The notes under the pieces were generated by a model. It was not told where the DNA came from and searched no databases. It worked only from the letters and a program-made list of their open reading frames with translations. Source: Streptomyces sp. V1I1 (GTDB lineage: Bacteria > Actinomycetota > Actinomycetes > Streptomycetales > Streptomycetaceae). From it: 64,000 nucleotides of DNA. The position numbers were made by a program, and so were the translations under genes. This document shows positions 56,166-64,000 of this stretch, piece by piece (within the stretch, counting starts at the first letter, position 1; each line of letters begins with the position of its first letter). The stretch lies in assembly GCF_030817355.1 (NCBI RefSeq), contig NZ_JAUSZH010000001.1, positions 3,535,001-3,599,000 of the forward strand. The letters are read 5' to 3'.

Positions 56166-57323
56166 ATGATCCGTTTCGAGCACGTCACCAAGCGGTACCC
56201 GGACGGGACGACAGCGGTCGACGACCTGTCGTTCGAGGTCGCCGAGGGCGAGCTGGTCACGCTCGTCGGACCGTCCGGCTGCGGCAAGACCACGACCATG
56301 AAGATGGTCAACCGTCTTATCGAGCCGAGTAGCGGCCGGATATTCCTCGACGGGGCCGACATATCCGCCATCGACCCCGTCCAGCTGCGCCGCCGTATCG
56401 GCTACGTGATCCAGCAGGTCGGCCTTTTCCCGCACAAAACGGTCCTGGAGAACACGGCGACCGTGCCCCATCTCCTCGGCTGGCAGCGCGGCAAGGGCCG
56501 TGAGCGCGCCGCCGAGCTCCTCGACCTGGTGGGCCTGGACCCCAAGACGTACGGCGACCGCTACCCCGAGCAGCTCTCCGGCGGCCAGCGCCAGCGCGTC
56601 GGCGTGGCCCGGGCGCTGGCGGCGGACCCGCCCGTGCTGCTGATGGACGAGCCGTTCGGCGCGGTCGACCCGGTGGTGCGCGAGCATCTGCAGAACGAGT
56701 TCCTCAGGCTCCAGTCCCAGGTCAAGAAGACCGTGCTCTTCGTCACCCATGACATCGAGGAGGCCGTCCGCCTCGGCGACCGTATCGCCGTCTACGGACA
56801 GGGTCGGATCGAGCAGTTCGACGCCCCGGCCGCGGTCCTCGGCGCCCCCGCGACGCCGTACGTCGCGGACTTCGTCGGCGCGGACCGCGGCCTCAAGCGG
56901 CTGTCCGTCACGCCCATCGAGGAGGGCGATCTGGAGCAGCCGCCCGTCGTCCATCTCGACGACCCGCTGCCTCGGGAGCTCGGCTCCCGCTGGGCCGTCG
57001 TGCTGGACAACGAGGACAATCTGCACGGCTGGATCTCCGCAGAGCAGGCGCGGCAGCCCGGCTCCGTGCGCGAACACGCCCGCCGGATGGAGGCCTGGCT
57101 GCCCGTCGGCGCCTCCCTCAAGCAGGCCTTCGCCACCATGCTCCAGCACGACGCGGGCTGGATCGCGGTGATCGACAAGGAGGAGACCGGGCGATTCCTC
57201 GGGGTCCTCACACCGGCCCGGCTGCACGAGGCGCTGCGCCGCTCGATCGACGCGGACAAGCAGGACATCCCCCGTACCGCGGTCGCGCTGGAGACGATCG
57301 AAACGGTCAAGTCGGCTACGTAG
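56166..57323 (+). CDS. Osmoprotectant ABC transporter ATP-binding protein
   Basis: 385 residues. Walker A GPSGCGKTT, Q-loop VIQQVGLFPH, signature LSGGQRQRVG, Walker B VLLMDEPFGAVD and H-loop VTHDIEEA are all present. The C-terminus after about 250 is a tandem-CBS-like regulatory region (WISAEQARQPGSVREHARRM, GWIAVIDKEETGRFLGVL), as in OpuCA/OpuAA where it senses ionic strength. Divergent from permeases and binding protein. ATG 56166 gives MIRFEHVTKRYPDG. Confidence 0.95.
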   Translation: MIRFEHVTKRYPDGTTAVDDLSFEVAEGELVTLVGPSGCGKTTTMKMVNRLIEPSSGRIFLDGADISAIDPVQLRRRIGYVIQQVGLFPHKTVLENTATVPHLLGWQRGKGRERAAELLDLVGLDPKTYGDRYPEQLSGGQRQRVGVARALAADPPVLLMDEPFGAVDPVVREHLQNEFLRLQSQVKKTVLFVTHDIEEAVRLGDRIAVYGQGRIEQFDAPAAVLGAPATPYVADFVGADRGLKRLSVTPIEEGDLEQPPVVHLDDPLPRELGSRWAVVLDNEDNLHGWISAEQARQPGSVREHARRMEAWLPVGASLKQAFATMLQHDAGWIAVIDKEETGRFLGVLTPARLHEALRRSIDADKQDIPRTAVALETIETVKSAT

Positions 57324-57379
57324 TTCACGAAGCGAAGTTCACGAAGCACAGTTCGCTCCGAAGCACAGTTCACGAAGCG
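57322..57379. repeat. AGTTCACGAAGC short repeats
   Basis: AGTTCACGAAGC occurs three times, with a GTTCGCTCCGAAGCAC variant between the second and third, directly after the ATPase stop and into the end of the esterase gene. It is visible by eye. Its role is unknown. Confidence 0.75.
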
Positions 57380-58482
57380 CTGAGCCTGCCGCTGATCCAC
57401 TCCAGGGCCGGCGGGATCTCGCGCCGCCATGTGTTGAAGTTGTGCCCGCCGCTGTCGAGCGTGATCGACGAGACGCGCGCGGGCGACTTCACCTTGTCGA
57501 TGAACTGCAGGGTCGGCTTGAGGTTTCCCTCGCCCTCCTTGGAAGTGGTCACCAGGAAGGACGACTTCCCCTGCGGCAGGTGGTCCAGACTCCACAGCAG
57601 GTTGGCCCGGTTCTTCTCCTTCTTGTTGCCGTGGAAGAGATCACCGGTGGTGGGGTCGTCGGCGGCCTTGTAGTACGCGGAGAGGCCCGCGCTGGCCGCG
57701 AACTGCTCCGGGTGGTGCAGCGCGATCTTCAGCGCGCAGTAGCCGCCGGTCGAATTCCCGATGAAGCCCCAGTTCTGGGGCTTGGTCCCCACCCGGTAGG
57801 TCGCCGAGACCGCCTTCGGCAGATCCTTGGCGAAGAAGGTCTCGGCCTTCGGCCCGCCCGGTATGTCCACGCATTCGGTGTCCCGCGGCGGCGCGACGGT
57901 CGGTCGCAGCATGACCAGGATCATCGGCTGCATCCTGCCGGCCTTGGCCTGCTGATACGCCGTCCTGGGGTACTTCAGTCCCTTGAGCAGATTCTCCGCG
58001 GTCCCCGGGTATCCGGTCAGCACGAGAGCAGCCGGAAATGTACTCTTCGCGTATTTCGGCTGGAAATACTCCGGCGGCAGATAGACATACGCCGGGCTGT
58101 CTATCTTCGACTTCTCACCCGCGATGACGACCTTCTGAATCTGACCGCCCGTCGCGGGCCGCGAGCCGCCCGGCACATCCAGCTTCTGCTTCTCGACGAC
58201 CTTGATCCGTTTTCCGCCGGCCGAGTGGTCCACGACCACACCGAGGTCCTGCTTCTGACCGAAGAGGTCGGACCAGGAGCCGTAGAAGAGGAAGGAGTTG
58301 TTGGCCGCGAGGCCGACCGCGGCGAAGAGCGCGAGCTGGGTCACCAGCAGCAGCCCGATCCTCCCGGACATGGCGCGCCAGCCGCGGCGGGCGAGCCGCG
58401 GCCAGAGCCAGATCGTGGCTGCGAACAGCAGCAGGGCCACGAGGATGGCCAAGGCCAGAACTTTGTTACTGGTCAGACCCAT
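57370..58482 (-). CDS. Membrane-anchored esterase (alpha/beta hydrolase)
   Basis: 370 residues. Two N-terminal transmembrane helices (about 8-27 and 44-62) are followed by an extracytoplasmic esterase domain of the esterase D/mycolyltransferase-like class. Nucleophile elbow GFIGNSTGGYCA contains the Ser. The acid lies probably in a later strand, and the catalytic His is in SGGHNFNTWRRE. A related class includes antigen 85-like proteins, but no mycolates are expected here. ATG 58482 begins MGLTSNKVLALAI. Confidence 0.92.
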   Translation of the reverse strand: MGLTSNKVLALAILVALLLFAATIWLWPRLARRGWRAMSGRIGLLLVTQLALFAAVGLAANNSFLFYGSWSDLFGQKQDLGVVVDHSAGGKRIKVVEKQKLDVPGGSRPATGGQIQKVVIAGEKSKIDSPAYVYLPPEYFQPKYAKSTFPAALVLTGYPGTAENLLKGLKYPRTAYQQAKAGRMQPMILVMLRPTVAPPRDTECVDIPGGPKAETFFAKDLPKAVSATYRVGTKPQNWGFIGNSTGGYCALKIALHHPEQFAASAGLSAYYKAADDPTTGDLFHGNKKEKNRANLLWSLDHLPQGKSSFLVTTSKEGEGNLKPTLQFIDKVKSPARVSSITLDSGGHNFNTWRREIPPALEWISGRLSAS

Positions 58483-58629
58483 GAGTCGCGTGAGCTTTCT
58501 TCCTTGAGAATTTCCTGTGAATGAGTGAACCCGCCCCCCGGAAGTCCCGTCCTAGAGAGCGCAAATCGTCCGGAGCTCACTGTTCTGCGGCTCACGGACA
58601 CAGGATCTCTCGCGGAGCCACGGGAAGCG

Positions 58630-60462
58630 ATGTCTGTAACGGTAGATGAGGACAAATCAGGATTGGTTCCGGATTGGGTACGTCGCGTGCTGCGCGGCCC
58701 CCGCCCGGAAGTGGTCCCTTCGCTGGTCGGCACGGCCTGCACACTCGTCGGCCTGATCGACATCGCCGCCGGGGTCTTTCCCCGCTTCCGGCACAGCCGC
58801 ATGCACTCCCTCGCCGAGGTGCTGCCGGGGGCAACCGGGCCGTTCGCCGCGGCGCTCTCGCTGAGCGCGGGCGTACTGCTGCTGCTGCTCGCCCACGGGC
58901 TCAAGCGCCACAAGCGCCGGGCCTGGCGGGCCGCGGTGATTCTGCTGCCCGCCGGGGCCGTGGGGCAGTTCGTCTATCGGCACTCGGTCATCGGTGTACT
59001 GCTCTCGCTGGTGCTTCTGACGCTGCTGGTGCGCCACAGGAGTGAGTTCGCGGCGCTGCCCGATCCACGCAGCCGGTGGAAGGCGCTCGCCAACTTCATC
59101 CTCATGGGCGCCGGTTCGCTGGGCCTCGGCCTGATCATCGTCAGCGCGCACCCGGGCAAGGTGGTCGGCAGCCCGAGTCTGACGGACCGCCTGGAGCACG
59201 TCCTGTACGGGCTCTTCGGCTTCGAAGGCCCAGTCGACTACGCCGGCAGGGTCTCCTGGACCGTCGGGTACTCCCTCGGCGCGCTCGGCCTGCTGACCGC
59301 CGTCACCACGATCTACTTCGCCTTCCGGCCGGAGCACCCGGCCGCGCGCCTCACCGAGGACGACGAGCGCCGACTGCGCGACCTGCTGGCCAGGCACGGC
59401 AGCCGCGACTCGCTGGGTCACTTCGCACTCCGCCGCGACAAGGGCGTCGTCTTCTCGCCCAGCGGCAAGGCGGCGGTCTGCTACCGCGTCGTCTCCGGCG
59501 TGATGCTCGCCAGCGGTGACCCGATAGGCGACGTCGAGGCCTGGCCGGGCGCGATCGAGCGCTTCATGGACGAGGCGAAGGCACACTCCTGGACCCCGGC
59601 GGTGATGGGCTGTTCGGAGACCGGCGGCGAGGTCTGGACCCGGGAGACGGGGCTGGACGCGCTGGAACTCGGTGACGAGGCGGTGGTGGATGTCGCGGAT
59701 TTCTCCCTCACCGGGCGCGCGATGCGCAACGTACGCCAGATGGTGAAGCGCATCGAGCGCAATGGCTACGAGACCCGGGTGCGGCGCGCTCGTGACATCT
59801 CCGACGAGGAGCTGGAGCAGATCCGGCTGGCCGCGACGGACTGGCGCGGCACCGACACGGAGCGGGGCTTCTCGATGGCGCTGGGCCGGATAGGCGACCC
59901 GGCCGACGGCGACGCGGTGATCGCCACGGCCCACAAGCAGGACGCGGAGTCCCCCTACGGCGACCTGAAGGCGATCATCCACTTCGTCCCGTGGGGTACG
60001 GACGGCATGTCCCTGGAACTGATGCGGCGCGACCGCTCGGCCGACCCGGGCATGAACGAACTGCTGATCGTCGCCTCGCTGCAGGCGTCGCCGGGGCTGA
60101 AGATCGAGCGGGTCTCGCTCAACTTCGCGATGTTCCGCTCGGCACTCGCCCGCGGCGAGAAGATCGGCGCGGGGCCGGTCCTGCGGATGTGGCGCGGCCT
60201 GCTGGTGTTCTTGTCCCGGTGGTTCCAGATCGAGTCGCTGTACAAGTTCAACGCGAAGTTCCAGCCCCGATGGGAGCCGCGCTTCGTGGTCTTCCGCAAC
60301 ACCCGCGACCTCCCGCGCATCGGCTTCGCCGCGATGCAGGCAGAGGGCTTCGTGAACGTCGCGCTCCCCCGCCTCTTCCCCCGCCGCCGCCCGACGCGCC
60401 AACCGCGCCCGTGCGCCCACATCACGCCGCCCCAGCCGGAACACGAGATCCGCGCGGCGTAG
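58630..60462 (+). CDS. DUF2156/MprF-like phosphatidylglycerol lysyltransferase family protein
   Basis: 610 residues. About six transmembrane helices in the first 240 residues are followed by a cytoplasmic GNAT-like LPG synthase C-terminal domain (DSLGHFALRRDKGVVFSPSG, AVCYRVVSGVMLASGDPIGD, read in parts, and NELLIVASLQASPGLKIERVSLNFAMFRSALARGE in parts). MprF enzymes add lysine to phosphatidylglycerol and protect from cationic peptides. Substrate here is unproven. ATG 58630 follows GGGAAG; GTG 58525 would add 35 codons. Confidence 0.9.
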   Translation: MSVTVDEDKSGLVPDWVRRVLRGPRPEVVPSLVGTACTLVGLIDIAAGVFPRFRHSRMHSLAEVLPGATGPFAAALSLSAGVLLLLLAHGLKRHKRRAWRAAVILLPAGAVGQFVYRHSVIGVLLSLVLLTLLVRHRSEFAALPDPRSRWKALANFILMGAGSLGLGLIIVSAHPGKVVGSPSLTDRLEHVLYGLFGFEGPVDYAGRVSWTVGYSLGALGLLTAVTTIYFAFRPEHPAARLTEDDERRLRDLLARHGSRDSLGHFALRRDKGVVFSPSGKAAVCYRVVSGVMLASGDPIGDVEAWPGAIERFMDEAKAHSWTPAVMGCSETGGEVWTRETGLDALELGDEAVVDVADFSLTGRAMRNVRQMVKRIERNGYETRVRRARDISDEELEQIRLAATDWRGTDTERGFSMALGRIGDPADGDAVIATAHKQDAESPYGDLKAIIHFVPWGTDGMSLELMRRDRSADPGMNELLIVASLQASPGLKIERVSLNFAMFRSALARGEKIGAGPVLRMWRGLLVFLSRWFQIESLYKFNAKFQPRWEPRFVVFRNTRDLPRIGFAAMQAEGFVNVALPRLFPRRRPTRQPRPCAHITPPQPEHEIRAA

Positions 60463-61039
60463 GGAACAGGGGGCGGGGCCGGTCCGGCCCCGACTGCGGC
60501 GCAACGGCACGGTCGACAGGGCCCGGCTGCCTGCCGCGGGGCGGTCCGGCCTGACGGGCTTCCCGCCCGGGGCCAGGGGGTAACCCCGCCGCCCGGACCG
60601 CGGGAAGCGGGGCCCTGGCCGGCTTCCCGCCCGGAGAGCCCTTCTCCGCGCCCGCGAAGCTGCCGCCGCAGCGGCGCGGACGGCCCGGCCTGGCTGCCCG
60701 CCACGGCACGTGCACGGCCCGACTGCCGACTCTGCCGACCGCCGACTGCCGACTGCCGACTGCCGACTGCCGACTGGGGCACGGTCCGGCCCGGCAGCCC
60801 GGGCCGACTGCTGGCCGCGGCACAGTCGGCCACGCCCGACTGCCGGCTGCGGGGCGGTCCGGCCTGACGGGCTTCCCGCCCCCCGGGGCCTCCGCCGGGC
60901 GGGGCGAAGCTGCCGCGCCCGGCGGCGGCGTGGGGGTACCCCGTACCCCCGCATCTCGAGGGCGGGCGGGTGGGGAGCAAACCCCGCCCGAGCCCACCGG
61001 CGTGACTGGTGGCCCCGCTCGCGGGCCTAGGCTGGGCGT
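60463..61039. other. 577-bp GC-rich intergenic region with several repeats
   Basis: No supported gene. It holds a 32-bp perfect direct repeat, starting GCGGGGCGGTCCGGCCTGAC, at 60536-60567 and 60849-60880. It also holds five perfect copies of the heptamer GCCGACT at 60741-60775 (more degenerate copies from 60719). Near the right end is a TAGGCT box at 61028-61033, six bases before folP. Frames across it are low-complexity. Confidence 0.7.
60741..60775. repeat. 7-bp tandem repeat, five perfect copies
   Basis: GCCGACT repeated five times without mismatch, with irregular copies to the left (60719-60740). Heptamers are not multiples of three, so expansion here would not be tolerated inside a gene, in line with an intergenic position. 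Confidence 0.95.
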
Positions 61040-61897
61040 ATGAGTACGTTGCGCGGACGAGGCACAGCCAGCGGGCTGCCGCAGTGGGATCGCTGTGCGG
61101 TCATGGGGGTCGTCAATGTGACGCCCGATTCCTTCTCCGACGGCGGCCGCTGGTTCGACACCACCGCCGCCGTCAAGCGCGGCCTCGACCTCGTCACCGA
61201 AGGCGCCGATCTCGTCGACGTCGGCGGCGAGTCCACCAGGCCCGGCGCCAGCCGCGTCGACGAGGACGAGGAACTGCGGCGCGTGATCCCCGTCGTACGC
61301 GGCCTCGCCGCCGAGGGCGTCACCGTCTCCGTAGACACCATGCGCGCCTCCGTTGCCGAAAAGGCCGTCGCCGCCGGCGCCGTCCTCGTCAACGACGTCA
61401 GCGGCGGCCTCGCCGACCCCCGCATGGTCCCCGCCGTCGCCGCCACCGGCGTCCCCTTCGTCGTCATGCACTGGCGCGGCTTCAGCCACGACATGAACAG
61501 CCGCGCCGTCTACACCGACGTCGTCACCGAAGTGGTCGCCGAGCTGCGCCACCGCATGGACGCCGTCATCGCCGGCGGCATCGCCCCCGAGCGCCTCGTC
61601 ATCGACCCCGGCCTCGGCTTCGCCAAGCAGGCCGAGCACGACCTCGCCCTCCTCGCCCACCTCGCCGAGCTCCGGGCCTTCGGCCGCCCCGTGCTCGTCG
61701 CCGCCTCCCGCAAGCGGTTCCTCGGCCACGTACTGGCCAAGGAGGGCGCCCCGCCGCCCGCCAGGGAGCGGGACGCCGCCACCGCCGCGGTCTCCGCCAT
61801 CGCGGCGCACGAGGGCGCCTGGGCCGTCCGGGTCCACGAAGTACGCGCCACGGCCGACGCCGTCCGCGTCGCCCGGGCCGTCGAGGCCGCCCGGTGA
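61040..61897 (+). CDS. folP: Dihydropteroate synthase
   Basis: 285-residue enzyme joining p-aminobenzoate to the pterin pyrophosphate, the sulfonamide target. VMGVVNVTPDSFSDGGRW, the DVGGESTRPGA motif, LVNDVSGG, VIDPGLGFAK and VAASRKRFLG are all present. TAGGCT (61028-61033) lies six bases before the ATG, so a leaderless mRNA is likely. It heads the folP-(NTF2-like)-folB-folK run; folE and ftsH are not in this window. Confidence 0.97.
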   Translation: MSTLRGRGTASGLPQWDRCAVMGVVNVTPDSFSDGGRWFDTTAAVKRGLDLVTEGADLVDVGGESTRPGASRVDEDEELRRVIPVVRGLAAEGVTVSVDTMRASVAEKAVAAGAVLVNDVSGGLADPRMVPAVAATGVPFVVMHWRGFSHDMNSRAVYTDVVTEVVAELRHRMDAVIAGGIAPERLVIDPGLGFAKQAEHDLALLAHLAELRAFGRPVLVAASRKRFLGHVLAKEGAPPPARERDAATAAVSAIAAHEGAWAVRVHEVRATADAVRVARAVEAAR

Positions 61898-62340
61898 GCC
61901 GTACCGAGGTAGAGCTGGTCGAAGCGGCAAACACCACGTTCTACGAGACGATGGAGCGCGGTGACTTCGAAGAGCTCTCCGGCCTCTGGCTGGACGAGGG
62001 CATCTCGTGCATCCACCCCGGCTGGCCCGTGCTCTCCGGCCGCGGCGAAGTGCTCCGCTCGTACGCCCTGATCATGGCGAACACCGAGTACATCCAGTTC
62101 TTCCTCACCGACGTCAAGGTGAGCCTCGCCGGCGACACCGCCCTGGTGACCTGTACGGAGAACATCCTCAGCGGCGGCCCCGCCGAGGAGAGCGGCGAAC
62201 TCGGCCCCCTCGTCGGTCAGCTCGTCGTCGCCACCAATGTGTTCCGTCGCACATCCGACGGATGGAAGATCTGGTCACATCACGGATCACCCGTACTGGC
62301 GGAAAGCGACGAGGAAGAGGACGACGAGACCCCCTCGTAA
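61894..62340 (+). CDS. NTF2/SnoaL-like protein
   Basis: 148 residues from GTG 61894 overlapping the folP stop. One cone-shaped NTF2 fold: ELVEAANTTFYETMERGDFEELSGLW opens it (read in parts), ISCIHPGWPVLSGRGEVLRSY follows, and FRRTSDGWKIWSHHGSPV closes it. An acidic tail follows. Its coupled position between folP and folB is conserved in streptomycetes, but a folate role is not established. Confidence 0.92.
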   Translation: MSRTEVELVEAANTTFYETMERGDFEELSGLWLDEGISCIHPGWPVLSGRGEVLRSYALIMANTEYIQFFLTDVKVSLAGDTALVTCTENILSGGPAEESGELGPLVGQLVVATNVFRRTSDGWKIWSHHGSPVLAESDEEEDDETPS

Positions 62341-62533
62341 GTGGGTAAGTGGCCCTATGGAGGTTGGAATTCCGGGCCTCCGGGTAGGGGCGGCTTCCAG
62401 CCTCGCGGGGGCCTTCGTCCACAGCACCCGTGGGCGAGCGCTGTCAGTGCTCGCAGGTAGATTCGATGGTGGACACGGGCCGACCGCACGCGGCCGCGTG
62501 CCCGCAAGACCAACGACAGCAGGAGTGATTCGC

Positions 62534-62893
62534 GTGGATCGTGTCGCGCTGCGCGGCCTCAAGGCCCGCGGGCACCATGGCGTTTTCCCCCGGGAGCGTG
62601 AGGAGGGCCAGACCTTCATCGTGGACCTGGTGCTCGGCCTCGACACCCGCCCCGCGGCGGCCGACGACGACCTGGCGAAGACCGTGCACTACGGCATTGT
62701 GGCGGAGGAGGTCGTGGCGGTCGTCGAGGGCGAGCCCGTCGACCTGATCGAGACGCTGGCGGAGCGGATCGCCCAGCAGTGCCTCAAGCACGACGGCGTC
62801 GAAGAGGTCGAAGTGGTCGTGCACAAGCCGGACGCACCGATCACGGTGCCTTTCGACGACGTGACCATCACGATCACCCGGAGCCGAGTATGA
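62534..62893 (+). CDS. folB: Dihydroneopterin aldolase
   Basis: 119-residue aldolase cleaving dihydroneopterin to hydroxymethyl-dihydropterin. VDRVALRGLKARGHHGVFPRE contains the conserved start (read in parts). TFIVDLVLGLD, VDLIETLAERIAQQCL with the active-site Glu, and VVVHKPDAPI follow. GTG 62534 is set by AGGAG at 62521-62525. The preceding 190 bp may carry its own promoter. Its stop overlaps folK (ATGA). Confidence 0.95.
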   Translation: MDRVALRGLKARGHHGVFPREREEGQTFIVDLVLGLDTRPAAADDDLAKTVHYGIVAEEVVAVVEGEPVDLIETLAERIAQQCLKHDGVEEVEVVVHKPDAPITVPFDDVTITITRSRV

Positions 62894-63501
62894 CCGTGTT
62901 TTCCAACGGGACGCAGAGCGACCCGACCGTGCAGCCGGTGCCCGCCTCCGTGGTGGAGCAGGTCGACGCGGCGGACGTCACCCTGTCCAATCCGAAACGG
63001 GCTGTGATCGCCCTCGGCTCCAACCTCGGCAACCGCCTGGAGACCCTCCAGGGCGCGATCGACGCGCTCGAGGACACGCCCGGGCTGCGGGTCAAGGCCG
63101 TGTCTCCGGTGTACGAGACGGAGCCGTGGGGCGTCGAGCCCGGCAGCCAGCCCTCGTACTTCAACGCAGTCGTTGTGATCAAGACCACACTTCCGCCGTC
63201 CTCCCTGCTGGAGCGTGGCCAGGCCATCGAAGAGGCCTTCGACCGGGTCCGCGAGGAGCGCTGGGGTCCGCGCACCATCGACGTCGACATCGTGGCGTAC
63301 GCCGACGTGGTCTCCGACGACCCGTCGCTCACGCTGCCCCACCCGCGCGCGCACCAGCGTGCCTTCGTGCTCGCCCCGTGGCACGACGTCGAGCCGGAGG
63401 CGCAGATTCCGGGTTACGGTCCGGTGGCGCAGCTGCTGGCCGGCGTCGGGCGGGAGGCCGTGGTTCCCCGCGCCGACCTGGAACTCCGTCTGCCCGACTA
63501 G
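62890..63501 (+). CDS. folK: Hydroxymethyl-dihydropterin pyrophosphokinase
   Basis: 203 residues transferring pyrophosphate from ATP to hydroxymethyl-dihydropterin. The core starts near 38: VIALGSNLGNRLETL, VSPVYETEPWG, YFNAVV, RWGPRTIDVDIVAY and LTLPHPRAHQRAFVLAPW. The first 37 residues are an extra actinobacterial lead. ATG 62890 overlaps the folB stop. Confidence 0.96.
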   Translation: MTVFSNGTQSDPTVQPVPASVVEQVDAADVTLSNPKRAVIALGSNLGNRLETLQGAIDALEDTPGLRVKAVSPVYETEPWGVEPGSQPSYFNAVVVIKTTLPPSSLLERGQAIEEAFDRVREERWGPRTIDVDIVAYADVVSDDPSLTLPHPRAHQRAFVLAPWHDVEPEAQIPGYGPVAQLLAGVGREAVVPRADLELRLPD

Positions 63502-63548
63502 TCGTTAGGCTCTTGCGTACGGCGGACAGGTGAAGGGCGGCACTCTCG

Positions 63549-64000
63549 GTGAAGCAACTACGGCTCGGTGTACTGGCCGGTCTCTTCGCCGCGGCCGGGG
63601 TGCTGTCCTGGGGCGGCGCCCGCCTGTGGGAGGCGTTCGGCACCCTGCCGAGCGTGCCGCTGGCCGCGCCGATCGTGCTGGTGGTGATCGCCGTCATCCT
63701 CACCGCGACCGCGCTCTCGCTCCGCGCCCGCCTGCGGGCCCAGCGCGAACGACGCCCGGGCGCGAAGGGCGTTGAGCCGCTGATGGCGGCGCGCGCGGTG
63801 GTCTTCGGCCAGGCGAGCGCGCTGGTGGCGGCGCTGGTGTCGGGCATGTACGGCGGCACGGGCGTGTACCTACTGAGCTCTCTGGACATCCCGGCCCGCC
63901 GGGACCAGGCGATCTATGCGGGCTTCTCGGTGCTGGCGGGGATCGGCGTGATCGCGGCGGCGTTCTTCCTGGAGCGGGTCTGCAAACTCCCGGAGGACGA
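63549..64000 (+). CDS. DUF3180-type membrane protein, 3' end cut by the window
   Basis: At least 150 residues from GTG 63549 (VKQLRLGVLAGLFAAAGVLSW). Four transmembrane helices are visible: about 5-22, 38-56, 80-102 and 122-142. The position after folK and the helix layout fit the actinobacterial DUF3180 family. The frame is open to the window edge. The function is unknown. Confidence 0.88.
   Translation, partial: MKQLRLGVLAGLFAAAGVLSWGGARLWEAFGTLPSVPLAAPIVLVVIAVILTATALSLRARLRAQRERRPGAKGVEPLMAARAVVFGQASALVAALVSGMYGGTGVYLLSSLDIPARRDQAIYAGFSVLAGIGVIAAAFFLERVCKLPED

Noticed and set aside
60741..60775. CRISPR array
   Set aside because: The repeats are 7-bp tandem units without spacers, and no cas genes are present anywhere in the window.

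Overview
The window is chromosomal DNA from a high-GC actinomycete, almost certainly a Streptomyces. The evidence is very high G+C at third codon positions, many GTG starts and leaderless genes, and a set of Streptomyces-type loci: sigE-cseABC, an lsr2 next to an SCO3374-like gene, disA after radA, a DUF2520-panC-nadB-nadC-coaX operon and a folP-folB-folK run. From memory the gene order resembles the SCO3334-SCO3402 part of the S. coelicolor chromosome. I could not run an alignment to confirm this.

Layout. 1-947: the 5' end of a leftward 16S rRNA gene with its leader and a multi-promoter array. 948-2103: trpS behind a Trp-Trp leader peptide and an attenuator. 2148-8549: proC, an ABC-2 exporter with an operator-like palindrome on its promoter, small membrane proteins, an SH3 protein and a Ser/Thr kinase with a beta-propeller. 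8581-13794: ilvD, a TetR regulator, a sugar-phosphate isomerase-like protein, a Ppx/GppA phosphatase and a Cys-rich protein. 13911-15575: a membrane protein joining sigma-like, zinc anti-sigma-like and BACON-like segments. 16385-21119: radA, disA and mutY, with a secreted protein between the last two. 21301-24570: sigE-cseA-cseB-cseC, the cell-envelope stress system. 24590-27264: VOC and AraC genes, then two facing gene remnants (MFS exporter and TetR regulator) at an apparent deletion junction.

27332-32957: an M23 peptidase with a structured 5' leader, a PBP4-type carboxypeptidase, and a trypco2 gene followed by a trypsin-NACHT gene that has lost its nucleotide-binding core. 33049-38950: clpC (with a ClgR-type site), an SCO3374-family gene, lsr2, an ArgA-type acetyltransferase, a BlaI regulator and two small proteins. 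39451-45023: a leftward NAD/CoA cofactor operon. 45151-50168: a threonine-aldolase-like enzyme, an ArsR-like remnant, a quinone oxidoreductase divergent from an ArsR regulator, and a NarL-type two-component pair. 50268-52465: a MidA-family methyltransferase beside an orphan NuoD. 53619-57323: an osmoprotectant-type ABC importer. 57370-60462: an esterase and a DUF2156/MprF-like membrane protein. 61040-64000: folate genes.

Themes. Cell-envelope stress and wall metabolism recur (sigE-cse, M23, DacB, MprF-like, esterase). Genome-integrity genes cluster together (radA, disA, mutY). Decay has hit two accessory modules, the MFS/TetR pair and the trypsin-NACHT gene. No CRISPR array, prophage, insertion sequence or tRNA gene was seen. 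The most interesting points are the disrupted trypsin-NACHT conflict module, the MidA-NuoD pairing, the sigma/zinc-finger/BACON protein, the trpS attenuator with a possibly leaderless leader peptide, and the M23 leader with mutually exclusive stems.
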